In this document: one piece after another, positions 7,124 to 15,963 of the stretch
Numbering within the stretch: position 1 is the first letter of the stretch
Layout of the letters: each line of letters begins with the position of its first letter
From: Microscillaceae bacterium
Lineage (GTDB): Bacteria > Bacteroidota > Bacteroidia > Cytophagales > Microscillaceae
Direction: 5' to 3'
Assembly: GCA_025054775.1 (NCBI GenBank)
Contig: JANWZA010000041.1
Location: forward strand, 28,540 to 92,539
Length of the DNA stretch: 64,000 bases
Position numbers and translations under genes: made by a program
Notes under the pieces: generated by a model
What the model was told of the DNA's origin: nothing
Databases searched by the model: none
What the model saw: only the letters and a program-made list of their open reading frames with translations

Positions 7124-9061
7124 TTATCTAAAAACGGATATTTTAGCATTTTGTGTTTCAAAATTGAGGAATTGATAGCTAAAAATATCGCTTCCATCAA
7201 GGATAAATCGTTGCGCCCCTGCGGGAACAGTTGGGTAATAAGCCAAGCGAAATTGCAGAGCATTAAAGCTCAAATTATCATTACGAAGACGCACGCCTAG
7301 CCCAAACCCAGATAAAACTTGCCTTGGCGGTAAAGTAGAAACAGGTGGCTGACTCAAGACTCCTACATCAGCAAAGGCAAAAACGGCTATACGAAACCCA
7401 TGTACCATAACAGGTAAAAAAGCAATGGTTTCAAAATTAATTGCCAAGCGGTTTGTACCAAACACCCGATTATTGCCATAGCCACGTATGCCTCTTTCAT
7501 TATTCAAATCTAAAACTTCCTGCGCGAAGCGTCGGTAACCATGTGTATAGGTGAGATGCAGGAAGTGCCTCCAAGAGGTATTTGCCCACTTGTATAAGTA
7601 GGTAAAATATCGCATTTGCAGACGTAGTAGCCCTTGCTCGTAGTTTGCAAAAGTAGTATTCCCGAAAGTGCTTGCCTCTGCCGATAGATAAAGGTAGCCC
7701 AAAGGTTGCACAAAATTTGCCCAAGCCCCTTGCCAGGCTATATAAGGACGTGTAAAAAACTCACCAAAAGATTTTCCAAAAGTAAGTTCTGTGGCAAAGC
7801 CGTAAGGTACATCTTCTGTTTTGCCAAAGGCATAAATCAAGTTTGCTTTGTAGTAATTTCTTTGATTAAGGGCAATACTCATTAAGGCATTTTGTTGGTG
7901 GTGAAAAAGTTGCAAACTATCTTTTCGAATACGTGGTCGCTCTAAAAAAGTGAGGTATTGGTAGCGTGCTGAAATAATTAGGCGAGTACGTTGCTGCTCA
8001 GCAGTAAAGTTTTTTTTTGATAGGCTAAAAGCACGCGCTAACCAAGCATCAGCCCAACGAAACTGCACAGGCATACGCACAAAACGCAAACTATCAGGGC
8101 TAAACAAAGGACGTACCTCCCATGTGCGCTGCAACTGTAACCCTCCTGCATACCGAATAATAGGAGAAACAAACCGTCTTTGTAAGAACACACCATAGCT
8201 GTTCCTATCATTTACATTAGCATACCTTATTTGTAATTCTGCAAACCGATTGCCCAAATTTTTAATTAAATAGCCCATTTCATAACCAAATATCTGATTG
8301 TTATCCAAATTCAAAATAAAATTATGCTCAAACCTATGCCCCAAACCCAATAAGTTATTTTCAAACACACGTATATTGCCTCCTACAATACCGTTTGGTG
8401 AGCCATCACTAGAAATGCTCCAATTATCTTGGGTAATGATTAAAAGGTGAACTTGGTTGGTATCAATTTGTGAAACAATTGGCACTATTCGCACATCACG
8501 CAAGAAAGGTAAACTTCGCAAAATGCGTTCATTGTCAGCTAATATGAAGGCATTGAGCGTATCTCCTTGCTTAACTAACAAATTTTTCTTCAAAATAGAA
8601 ACTCGTGTATTCATATGTAAAGCATTAGCCAGCCGACTAGATAAGTTAGCAGCGCGAGGTGTAGTATCTAATACCGAAGTAGCGAAAGGCTTAAGCCGCT
8701 TAAAATCTATTCGTGTGATTCGTTTGCCCTCGTATCGCAAAAAAGGGTTTTCACTTTTGACCAAAGGAATTACCATAGTGTCTCTACGGGGCATATACAC
8801 CAAATCAAGAGCTTTTTTTACCCACTTACGTTGCCAAAAAGACTTGTGAGTTTTAATACGTAGCAAATGTTTATCTTGCAATATCCAAAAAGTATCTTTG
8901 GAAATTTGAAATTCCTTTTTCCTGTAAATCAATATCATACCTTTCTTTAACCAAATTGTATCTTGCTTGACTTGAGCAAAAGTACCTGTCATACTTACAC
9001 AAAAAAATATACCACCAAGCCAACCTATAAGCCAAGTGAATATTTTTTTAGCCACTTTCAT
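7124..9061 (-). CDS. POTRA-containing outer-membrane beta-barrel protein (BamA/TamA-like)
   Basis: 645 residues from the Met of MKVAKKIFTWLIGWLGG, which begins a good signal peptide ending near TFAQ; a Met five residues upstream (9076) is possible. Residues ~85-210 contain one recognisable POTRA domain: KRITRIDFKRLKPFATSVLD, then LLVKQGDTLNAFILADNERILRSLPFLRDVRIVPI and HLLIITQDNWSI. The rest, about 430 residues, alternates short aromatic strands (FRLAYYP, YRFAQEVLDLNNERGIRGYGNNRVFGTNRLAINFE) and fits the surface-antigen barrel family. GIRGYGNNRVFG resembles the conserved substrate-gating VRGY loop of Omp85 proteins. Its role is likely outer-membrane protein or lipid insertion or export; which one cannot be decided. 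The last residue Phe-Arg departs from the usual terminal aromatic. Confidence 0.8.
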   Translation of the reverse strand: MKVAKKIFTWLIGWLGGIFFCVSMTGTFAQVKQDTIWLKKGMILIYRKKEFQISKDTFWILQDKHLLRIKTHKSFWQRKWVKKALDLVYMPRRDTMVIPLVKSENPFLRYEGKRITRIDFKRLKPFATSVLDTTPRAANLSSRLANALHMNTRVSILKKNLLVKQGDTLNAFILADNERILRSLPFLRDVRIVPIVSQIDTNQVHLLIITQDNWSISSDGSPNGIVGGNIRVFENNLLGLGHRFEHNFILNLDNNQIFGYEMGYLIKNLGNRFAELQIRYANVNDRNSYGVFLQRRFVSPIIRYAGGLQLQRTWEVRPLFSPDSLRFVRMPVQFRWADAWLARAFSLSKKNFTAEQQRTRLIISARYQYLTFLERPRIRKDSLQLFHHQQNALMSIALNQRNYYKANLIYAFGKTEDVPYGFATELTFGKSFGEFFTRPYIAWQGAWANFVQPLGYLYLSAEASTFGNTTFANYEQGLLRLQMRYFTYLYKWANTSWRHFLHLTYTHGYRRFAQEVLDLNNERGIRGYGNNRVFGTNRLAINFETIAFLPVMVHGFRIAVFAFADVGVLSQPPVSTLPPRQVLSGFGLGVRLRNDNLSFNALQFRLAYYPTVPAGAQRFILDGSDIFSYQFLNFETQNAKISVFR

Positions 9062-9076
9062 AGCATGAAACCACAC

Positions 9077-9625
9077 AACATAGATAAATAATTTAGTTAG
9101 CTACGTTTCTATAACTTTTACTATACGATAATCTTTTAGATATTTTGAAAAAAGTAGTTTTTATATGAGAGAAGTAAATTATTGAAAATCAGGTACTTAA
9201 TAAGTAATTAAAAAATTCCTTAAACACATTTCAAATTCTTTTGCCTAAATGTGAGCTAAGTACATAAGTTATAGCAAAATAATTACCAACAGGTATTTTT
9301 GAGCATTGTGCTTGCTTTCTTATGCTTGCTCAAAAGGCGAAAGAGTGAGGTTTTGAAGAATTCCGTTTATATTAGTGATTTATCTATATCTACTTAATGC
9401 AAAAGCAAAAAATTCATTGTTTATTTGGTTAAATGATTATTACTGAACTTGTATCACTAACATATTTTGGCAGTAGTTCAAATTTTGACCTGACCTTTGG
9501 ACATGGTAAAGCTAAATACTACCATCTGCCATTTTGTCATACTTTTAGGCTTGGAATAAATTTTGAAAAACAAGGTTAGTAGTTAGCTGTAAAATTATTT
9601 TTCACGACTAAAACTTTGTACTATT
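9077..9625. other. Divergent intergenic region upstream of htpG
   Basis: About 550 bases between two divergently transcribed genes. It holds one small open frame (9433-9579) listed separately. No CIRCE-type heat-shock operator (TTAGCACTC with its inverted copy) was found upstream of htpG. Confidence 0.45.
9433..9579 (+). CDS. Possible 48-residue ORF, perhaps a gene remnant
   Basis: ATG to TAG, 48 residues, with an in-frame stop right before the ATG. The sequence (YFGSSSNFDLTFGHGKAKYY, then HLPFCHTFRLGINFEKQG) looks protein-like, with alternating aromatic positions as at the end of an outer-membrane barrel. No signal peptide and no known family. It could be a real small gene or the surviving 3' end of a decayed gene. 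Weak call. Confidence 0.25.
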   Translation: MIITELVSLTYFGSSSNFDLTFGHGKAKYYHLPFCHTFRLGINFEKQG

Positions 9626-11449
9626 ATGCAAGAAAAAGGAACTATTTCGGTAAGTACCGAAAATATTTTCCCTATTATTAAAAAATTTCTGTACTCTGAC
9701 CAAGAAATTTTTTTAAGAGAAATTGTATCTAATGGCGTAGATGCTATTCAGAAACTCAAAAAATTAGCTGCTTTGGGTGAGTTTGAGGGCGAACTCGGCG
9801 AGCTGAAAGTAGAAGTTAGTTTTAATAAAGATGCTAAAACTATTACCGTGAGTGACAATGGCATCGGTATGACTGCCGAAGAGGTAAAAAAATACATCAA
9901 CCAAGTGGCCTTCTCAGGAGCTACCGAATTTTTAGAAAAATATAAAGATAAAACCGATACCAAAGAAATTATTGGACACTTCGGCTTGGGCTTCTATTCA
10001 GCTTTTATGGTATCTGAAAAGGTAAGCCTCACTACGCTTTCATATAAGAGCGGTGCAGAGCCTGTTCTTTGGACTTGCAACGGTACTACCGAATTTGAAA
10101 TTCAACCCACAGTAAAAAAAGAACGGGGAACTACCGTAGTAATGCACATTGCCGAGGATGCTACCGAATTTTTGGATAGTTATAGAATCCGTAAAATTCT
10201 AGAAAAATACGCGCGCTTCCTGCCTATTCCTATCTTTTTTGAGGGCAAGCAAATCAACGAAACGCAACCTATTTGGACAAAAGCCCCTACCGATTTGAAA
10301 GATGAGGACTACCTCGCCTTCTACAAGTCGCTTTACCCTATGGCAGAAGACCCACTCTTTTGGATACACCTCAACGTGGATTATCCTTTTAACCTTACTG
10401 GTGTATTGTATTTCCCCAAAGTACGTAATAATTTTGACCTCTATCGCGAAAAAATACAACTTTATTCACGCCAAGTATTTATTACCGATGAGGTAAAAAG
10501 CATTGTACCTGAATTCTTGTTGTTATTGCACGGTGTGATAGACTCACCTGATATTCCGCTCAACGTTTCACGAAGCTACTTACAATCTGATGCAAATGTA
10601 AAGAAAATAAATACCTATATCACTAAAAAAGTAGCTGAAAAGCTACACGAAATTTTTACAGAAAACCGTGAAAGTTTTGAAAAAAAATGGGAAAGTTTGG
10701 GCATATTCGTTAAATACGGCATCATAACCGATGAGAAATTTTATGAAAAAGCCAAAGAATTTTGTTTAGTACGAAATACGGAAAATAAATTCTTCACGCT
10801 TGAGGAGTATAAAAAACACATTCAAGCCACCCAAACTGACAAAAACGGTAACTTAGTTTGGCTCTACACTTCGGATGCGGCTAAACAAGACGCCTTTATA
10901 CAAGCCGCTAAACGTAAAGGCTATGATGTGCTTCAGTTTGATGATTTTATAATTGATAACCATTTCATTCAAAGTTTAGAGCGAAGATTAGAAAAAACTA
11001 TACTCCGCAGAGTAGACTCTGAAACCGCAGATAAGATTATTGACACAGGTGTAGAGTTAGCAAGTGTACTTACCAAAGAGCAAGAGGAGAAATTAAAAGC
11101 CCTGTTTGAAAAAGTACTTGCAGACCGAAAGGTAACCATACAAGTTCAATCGCTCTCCCCTGATGATATGCCCGTGATTGTTACTTTGCCCGAGTACATG
11201 CGGCGAATGTATGAAATGGCAGCCACTAGCGGAGGTATGCAATTCTTGAAAGATATTGAAAACCAACTCACCGTGTCAGTAAACGCTAACCATAGCTTGA
11301 TAGCTAAAATTTTAGAAACTACCGACGAAGCACTGCAAACCAAATACATTAGGCATACTTTTGATTTAGCTATGCTTTCGCAAAATAGATTAGGTAATAA
11401 AAATCTTACCGAATTTATTTACCGAAGCATAGAACTCTTACAAAAGTAA
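9626..11449 (+). CDS. htpG: Molecular chaperone HtpG (Hsp90)
   Basis: 607 residues, the usual length for bacterial Hsp90, an ATP-driven cytosolic chaperone. The GHKL ATP-binding domain is complete: EIFLREIVSNGVDAIQKL (usually LRELISNASDA), DNGIGMT at residue 77, GHFGLGFYSAFMVS at 117-130, then GTTVVMHI. The middle domain has the conserved GVIDSPDIPLNVSRSYLQ containing the catalytic Arg. The C-terminal dimerisation region follows. Transcription is on its own, with a strong terminator directly downstream. Identity is firm. Confidence 0.97.
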   Translation: MQEKGTISVSTENIFPIIKKFLYSDQEIFLREIVSNGVDAIQKLKKLAALGEFEGELGELKVEVSFNKDAKTITVSDNGIGMTAEEVKKYINQVAFSGATEFLEKYKDKTDTKEIIGHFGLGFYSAFMVSEKVSLTTLSYKSGAEPVLWTCNGTTEFEIQPTVKKERGTTVVMHIAEDATEFLDSYRIRKILEKYARFLPIPIFFEGKQINETQPIWTKAPTDLKDEDYLAFYKSLYPMAEDPLFWIHLNVDYPFNLTGVLYFPKVRNNFDLYREKIQLYSRQVFITDEVKSIVPEFLLLLHGVIDSPDIPLNVSRSYLQSDANVKKINTYITKKVAEKLHEIFTENRESFEKKWESLGIFVKYGIITDEKFYEKAKEFCLVRNTENKFFTLEEYKKHIQATQTDKNGNLVWLYTSDAAKQDAFIQAAKRKGYDVLQFDDFIIDNHFIQSLERRLEKTILRRVDSETADKIIDTGVELASVLTKEQEEKLKALFEKVLADRKVTIQVQSLSPDDMPVIVTLPEYMRRMYEMAATSGGMQFLKDIENQLTVSVNANHSLIAKILETTDEALQTKYIRHTFDLAMLSQNRLGNKNLTEFIYRSIELLQK

Positions 11450-11473
11450 AAAGTACAATTTGATAGCTTAATA

Positions 11474-11514
11474 CAGTAAGAACTTTAAGCAAGGTTCTTG
11501 CTGTTTTTTTTTTT
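11474..11514 (+). terminator. Rho-independent terminator after htpG
   Basis: CAGTAAGAAC pairs with GTTCTTGCTG (one G-U pair) over a 10-base loop, followed immediately by 11 T residues. The spacing to the htpG stop (25 bases) and the long T tract make this a textbook intrinsic terminator. Confidence 0.92.
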
Positions 11515-11557
11515 GTTAATACTTAAACAAATTTTTTTATAATAGGGAGTAGGAAAC

Positions 11558-11607
11558 TTGTAAAAGTTAAGAAAAATAATAACTTTGCACAAATAATAAC
11601 TTTGCAT
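11558..11607 (+). promoter_or_regulatory. Bacteroidetes-type promoter with duplicated -7 element
   Basis: TTG at 11558-11560, 19 bases, then TAACTTTG at 11580-11587, which fits the Bacteroidetes TTTG-N19-TAnnTTTG pattern. The 17-base unit AAATAATAACTTTGCAC (11574-11590) is then repeated, with one change, at 11591-11607, giving a second TAACTTTG at 11597-11604. The YbjN-type gene starts 38 bases after the second element. Confidence 0.7.
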
Positions 11608-11642
11608 ACTAAGAGTATAAAACTAAACTTGTACGTCTATCC

Positions 11643-12095
11643 ATGAAAAAAACTGCCAAAGAAATTCGCATAGAACTTGCTCAAACAATGATAGAGAAAT
11701 ATGTTGAGTCAGTAGGGCTAACCAAAGAAGAAACATACGATCCTGTGAAAAATGTTTGGCGATGGAGGCACGGCTCAGCAAACATAGAAGTTTTTGTACA
11801 ATCAGTCAATGTAGGGCAAAATAGTACCCGAGAATATTTGAGAGTTTTTTCACTATTAGGCGAAGTACCTCAAGCAAGTTTATTAGTCAGAGAACGTTTT
11901 CTTATTCGCTTGTTAGAAATGAATGATGTAAACTTAGGTGTAAAGCTAACTGTAATGAAAGATACTGATAAAGTTTATGCCACCTATGAGCGCGACATTA
12001 TGGGTATGGATTTTGGTGAACTTTCTACCTGCATTGCCGATTTGGAATGGTGGGCAGATAAATTGGATGACGAGATTAGGAGCTTACTGAACTGA
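11643..12095 (+). CDS. YbjN-domain protein
   Basis: 150 residues, cytosolic, resembling the YbjN/type III secretion chaperone-like fold: WRWRHGSANIEVFVQSV, REYLRVFSLLGEVPQ, RLLEMNDVNLGVKLTVMKDTDKVYATYERDIMGMD, and a final EWWADKLDDEIRSLL helix. The order of beta strands and the final helix fit this fold throughout, so it is complete. Proteins of this family are of unclear function. It has its own promoter (duplicated -7 elements) and is followed by a decayed mobile element. Confidence 0.75.
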   Translation: MKKTAKEIRIELAQTMIEKYVESVGLTKEETYDPVKNVWRWRHGSANIEVFVQSVNVGQNSTREYLRVFSLLGEVPQASLLVRERFLIRLLEMNDVNLGVKLTVMKDTDKVYATYERDIMGMDFGELSTCIADLEWWADKLDDEIRSLLN

Positions 12096-12669
12096 ATACT
12101 TTTCAAAATAAAGTTTGTAAATAGCTGCACTACAAAAACTAATCTTTGAAAAACGCGGCAGTAATTCAAAATGTGTGATGCATTCAGTTTCATAGTCAAA
12201 ATACGATTGTGGTCTAAAATGCGTGATGATTAGTTAGCAAAATAGACAACAAGTTTTTACTTTTGCATTATGTATCAAGCAACGATAAAAGTAAGCTATT
12301 CCCATTATCTAGAAATCAAGATAGCAAAAAAATAGTCATAAAAATAGAACATAAAAATTTTTGTGTAGAAGTTGTGGCAATAATTCTAAGAGTTGTTACA
12401 AATCAGTCTTTGTATGGTTTTTACGTACACTCAGGCAACAAATGGATGAATTGAAGTCCTATGTAGGGCAAAAAACCTGAATAGTGTATATTAGGGATAG
12501 AAGGCGTAAATAATTGCTTGCAAGCCAAAAACAGAAGATTAGTCCGAAAAACTACTTGTCTTCCCAAGCAAGACCCTTACCTCAGTGCTTCCCCTAAAGT
12601 TATGGAAATTACCTTTATCATATACTTTAAACGCCACTTATATTCAAAGCATAAGTAAGCAGTTTTCAA
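12096..12669. other. Intergenic region holding an IS1-like remnant
   Basis: Between the YbjN-type gene and the convergent methyltransferase. Almost all of it is explained by the decayed element listed below (12209-12637). A second copy of the element end motif (AAAATGTGTGATG at 12168-12180) lies 48 bases before the real left end. Confidence 0.6.
12209..12637 (+). mobile_element. Decayed, internally deleted IS1-family element (copy A)
   Basis: About 430 bases against the ~700+ of an intact IS1. The left end GTGGTCTAAAATGCGTGATG and the right end (reverse complement GTGGCGTTTAAAGTATATGA) are imperfect inverted repeats shared with copy B. Inside are broken pieces of an IS1 transposase in changing frames: an N-terminal zinc-finger region (around 12270-12385), then SYVGQKT (cf. 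the DE.W.YVGKK motif of InsB) and IEGVNNCLQAKNRRLVRKTT near 12498-12557, the InsB C-terminal signature. Several stops and frameshifts make it non-functional. The 63-residue frame starting at 12263 is only a fragment of it. Confidence 0.8.
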
Positions 12670-13512
12670 TTATTTAAGTTGAAACTCTTGCCAATGGCTT
12701 ATGAAGCCTCTGTAAAAATACTTATCATTTTCTTTTTTGAAAGCGATTGCCCCTTTGTAGCCATCTTGTATGTTGAGGTTGGTAACATATTTTTTCAAAT
12801 ATTCGGCATAAACAAAACCTGCCTCGTAAATGAGGGTATTGTTTCGCATGTTTTTAAGTAAGTTATAGGTAAGTTCGGCTTGTTTTTCTTTGAATAAAAT
12901 AAGTGGGCAATACATATAAATAAAGTCCGCTTGTTGATAATAACTTTTGTCCATTTTAGTAGCATCCCCTAAGCGGAGTTCAATTTTTTTCTTAGCTACC
13001 ATATTAGGTAAGGCTTCTACGGCTACTTCGTGTAATTTTTTTTCGTATTCAATCCCAAAGGCTTTATCAAAACCTACGCACATGGCAGCATACAACTTAT
13101 CGCCGTTACCTGAGCCAATATCCATGAAAGTTTTATGATAGTCTTCTTTGTAGAAGAACAATATTTGCAAAAATTCGGTTAAGGGGAGTCTCTCCAAATA
13201 CCATTCCGTTTGGGGATATTTTTTTTGATAATTGTTGTTAGGCTCAAGGTAAACGGCTCGCACAAAGCGAGCCACCAGTGAAAAATCCAAATCATTTTTT
13301 ATACACTGCTGGTAAACGTCGTATTCATTTAATCCATCTTTCTTTAAGATTTTTAATGTTTTCCCTGCATCGGATAGGAGTTTAGCAGTGGCAAATAGAT
13401 TCTCAGAGGTTTTAAGTTTTTCAGGGGTATTGTCGCAACTTGAAAAAAAATAACCTACAAATACAAGAAAAAAAATCCTGTATTTGGAAAAATTAAGAGT
13501 ATAATTACCCAT
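12670..13512 (-). CDS. Lipobox-bearing class I SAM-dependent methyltransferase
   Basis: 280 residues. The N-terminus (KYRIFFLVFVGYFFSSC) is a short basic-hydrophobic signal ending at Cys26 in FSSC, a relaxed lipobox, followed by DNTPEK as in mature Bacteroidota lipoproteins. The remainder is a class I Rossmann methyltransferase: FMDIGSGNGDKLYAAM (motif I, ~145-160), AFGIEYEKKLHEVA (motif II acidic end), IELRLGDATKMD (motif III), ADFIYMYCPL (motif IV). It resembles DOT1/ubiquinone-type methyltransferase folds but the substrate is unknown. A SAM enzyme outside the cytoplasm is odd, since SAM is not expected there. Either the hydrophobic N-terminus is a membrane anchor facing the cytoplasm or the lipobox is accidental. 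Both remain open. Confidence 0.75.
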   Translation of the reverse strand: MGNYTLNFSKYRIFFLVFVGYFFSSCDNTPEKLKTSENLFATAKLLSDAGKTLKILKKDGLNEYDVYQQCIKNDLDFSLVARFVRAVYLEPNNNYQKKYPQTEWYLERLPLTEFLQILFFYKEDYHKTFMDIGSGNGDKLYAAMCVGFDKAFGIEYEKKLHEVAVEALPNMVAKKKIELRLGDATKMDKSYYQQADFIYMYCPLILFKEKQAELTYNLLKNMRNNTLIYEAGFVYAEYLKKYVTNLNIQDGYKGAIAFKKENDKYFYRGFISHWQEFQLK

Positions 13513-13728
13513 AGTTTGACAAGTTTTGGATGTTTGAAAAACATAATACTTAATTAGCTTAATGCTTTAAGACGTTTGGCTTAAAAACATTAAGAAGTTA
13601 GGCTTAGAGTTGGTTTTTGTAGCATAATATGATATTGTGAAAATAGCTACAAAATTTCATTAGAAGTGAAACTATACCTATCGCACATTGAATACCACTA
13701 CCAAAATTTATAGTATTTAGCTTCTCCC

Positions 13729-14175
13729 TTAAACTTGCTCTTTTTCTTTAAGAGAACTAAACCATTTCAAGGCTGACTGTATATCCTTAAAGTATTGCTG
13801 TTGGATCATGACTTGGCGTGTTTCCGCATTTAATGATGCATCCTCCGAAAGTTGCTCTATGCTAAGTCCCATGAAAAAATCTTCGGGCATGATATACGCT
13901 GCAGCACGCATTCCTGCCTTCCAAGCTTCAGGTGCTATGTGAGTATTTATCCAATCTTGATCTTCGGGAACAATTACATAGCCTGCATTTTGGGTATTAA
14001 CGATATTAAATTTAGACTTATATCTTTTCTGCTGTTCCAAATAAGCCAAACAAGCCTCTCTTATCTGTTGTTGAGGTGTGTTAGGTTGGCTAGTCCAGAC
14101 CATTTCTAAAATATCCTCCTGTGGGTAGTGATAAATTTGTAAAATTTCGTTTTCAAATACTTTGTTTTTTTCCAT
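13729..14175 (-). CDS. Unknown STAS/SpoIIAA-like protein
   Basis: 148 residues when started at MEKNKVFENEILQIYHY; an upstream Met would add a 13-residue hydrophobic stretch without conserved look, so the internal start is preferred. The pattern of a beta strand, IYHYPQEDILEMVWTSQP, REACLAYLEQQKR and FNIVNTQNAGYVIVPEDQDWIN recalls STAS/SpoIIAA-like proteins common in Cytophagales, often annotated as hypothetical. No catalytic motif. Single gene flanked by intergenic DNA. Function unknown. Confidence 0.6.
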   Translation of the reverse strand: MEKNKVFENEILQIYHYPQEDILEMVWTSQPNTPQQQIREACLAYLEQQKRYKSKFNIVNTQNAGYVIVPEDQDWINTHIAPEAWKAGMRAAAYIMPEDFFMGLSIEQLSEDASLNAETRQVMIQQQYFKDIQSALKWFSSLKEKEQV

Positions 14176-14377
14176 AATCATTGGTAAGGTAAGGTTAAAC
14201 AATTGAGCTATCAAATATAATATTTTAACTTCTTAAAAAAAGAAATGGGCTCGATAAAATTATTAAAATTGTGGCACAATTTTAGAAAAATTTTGTAATA
14301 CCTACTATACTTTTGAGAGGCATTACATAGTTTAGAGCAAACCATTCAACTATTTACCCTAACTAACCTTTCTTAGT

Positions 14378-15382
14378 ATGAAAAAAGTAGTTTACTTCTT
14401 AGGCTTATTCGCTCTCTTCTTAAGTATTACACTCTTTGCCTATGCTCAACGAGGCAAGTTAGAGTCCAAAGACGGTCCTTTGAACCTTGATACTGACAAA
14501 CTGAAACTTGTTCTAGATGTGGTAGATATAGACTCCCTACACTGGAAAATTATTCCTAAAATTAGTATCACTGATTTAGCTACTAACCAACAAGCCCTCA
14601 ATACACGTGTAGAAATTGATAGTGCGAAAAATTCGGTAGTTTTTTTGCCATTTGAAAAAAAATATAGCCTCAGATTAGGAGCAGAAGAGTATATTGATAC
14701 CATGTTTACAGTAGATGTTCTGAAAATAGAGGAGTATGATGTATATAAACAAATTAAACTTCGCCCTAAAAAGCGCCGCCGAAAAATTAACCTTGCCGAT
14801 ATAGATGAAGACGGGGCAGCTGTAGTGCTAATCAACAAACGAACCAACGAACGTGTGGAACTGAAACCTACCCAAAATAAAGGAGAGTACGAAGTAGATC
14901 TTCGCGATACTGACGAATATGAATTAGAAATTACCAATGCTAATAAAACGGCAAAATACTATCGTTCGCTAACCGCTAAAACTAAAAAGACCAATTTGCT
15001 AGGAGCCAACCCTGAAGACGTAGAAATGGTAGTAGGGCAAAAGATACCCCTAATTTATGCCGAATTTGCTTACAACTCTGCCGAACTCTCTGAGAAAGTG
15101 CAGTATCAGTTGAAACGAATTGCCCACAATATTAGCAAAGACGAAAAAATAAAAGTAGAAATTGCCGCTCATACCGATAATATTGGTTCGTATGAACGCA
15201 ACATGGCGCTCTCTCAAGAGCGAGCTAATGCCGTATTTAATTTCTTAGTCAATGAATGCAAGGTGCCTGCAAAGCAACTCATCCCCAAAGGATATGGCTA
15301 CACTAAACCCTTGCTATCTAATGACAATGAATGGAATCGCTCTCGTAACCGACGTTTTGAATTGATTGTCATTGAAAAATAA
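14378..15382 (+). CDS. OmpA-family outer-membrane lipid/peptidoglycan-binding protein
   Basis: 334 residues with a signal peptide (VVYFLGLFALFLSITLFAYA, cut before QRG). Residues ~30-215 form an unrecognised domain rich in charged residues (KLRPKKRRRKINLADIDEDG). The C-terminal ~115 residues are an OmpA-like peptidoglycan-binding domain: IYAEFAYNSAELSEKVQYQL, IAAHTDNIGSYERNMALSQERANAV and NRSRNRRFELIVIE, with the conserved TDN, SxxRA and NRR positions. It would tie the outer membrane to the cell wall. A -7 element TACTTTTG lies at 14308-14315. Its own short unit; the gene before it is on the other strand. Confidence 0.85.
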   Translation: MKKVVYFLGLFALFLSITLFAYAQRGKLESKDGPLNLDTDKLKLVLDVVDIDSLHWKIIPKISITDLATNQQALNTRVEIDSAKNSVVFLPFEKKYSLRLGAEEYIDTMFTVDVLKIEEYDVYKQIKLRPKKRRRKINLADIDEDGAAVVLINKRTNERVELKPTQNKGEYEVDLRDTDEYELEITNANKTAKYYRSLTAKTKKTNLLGANPEDVEMVVGQKIPLIYAEFAYNSAELSEKVQYQLKRIAHNISKDEKIKVEIAAHTDNIGSYERNMALSQERANAVFNFLVNECKVPAKQLIPKGYGYTKPLLSNDNEWNRSRNRRFELIVIEK

Positions 15383-15963
15383 AAAAATACTCATTAAAAA
15401 CAAGTAATTTTTTTTTTTTACTGTTTCTTTACTTTAACGTGAGCTATTAGTTAAATTTTTGATATACAGTTACTTTATTACATCTAAATCCTTCAGAGGC
15501 GTCATTGAAACTGTGATTGATATGTTTAATCAGTGTCAATTGAACATAAAACATAGAAGCCCCAAAAACTTTATAGCAATTGTAGGTAGGACTTATTGCC
15601 TATAAGTTCTTGGAAAAGAAACCTACGTGGAGGAGTCCACATGAAGCTTTACGTAAAAATATTGTACTTATCCAAATTTAGCCACATAACTCATGTTTAT
15701 ATTACAGGTATTATTAAGTTGGCATCTGCCGAAATTTATACAAGAAAATTTCGACTTCTAACTTGTTAAAAGCCGATTTTTTTTTCATTAAGAAGAGGAG
15801 TTTACAAGAGCTATATGGTATTGTAAAAATTTAATAAATTTTAAAGAGAACTTTCTCAAAGATGAATAGTTTGCTCAATTTTATATTTATACTTTTGAAA
15901 AACAGCTAAACTGCAGTATCTTTGCAGCTTTAGTTAAGCTTTTTCACCAAAAAATGAATAGCA
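15383..15963. other. Intergenic region before the M23-LysM gene
   Basis: About 580 bases. A run of 12 T residues follows closely after the OmpA gene but the inverted repeat before it is only about 4 bp, so a terminator is doubtful. A clear promoter lies at the right end. No other feature seen. Confidence 0.45.
15893..15924 (+). promoter_or_regulatory. Bacteroidetes-type promoter of the M23-LysM gene
   Basis: TTTTG at 15893-15897, then 19 bases, then TATCTTTG at 15917-15924: an excellent fit to the Bacteroidetes -33/-7 consensus. The ATG follows 39 bases later. Confidence 0.8.

Noticed and set aside
12263..12454. 63-residue frame on the plus strand as a gene
   Set aside because: It covers the broken N-terminal part of IS1 copy A and ends at a random stop; no intact domain.
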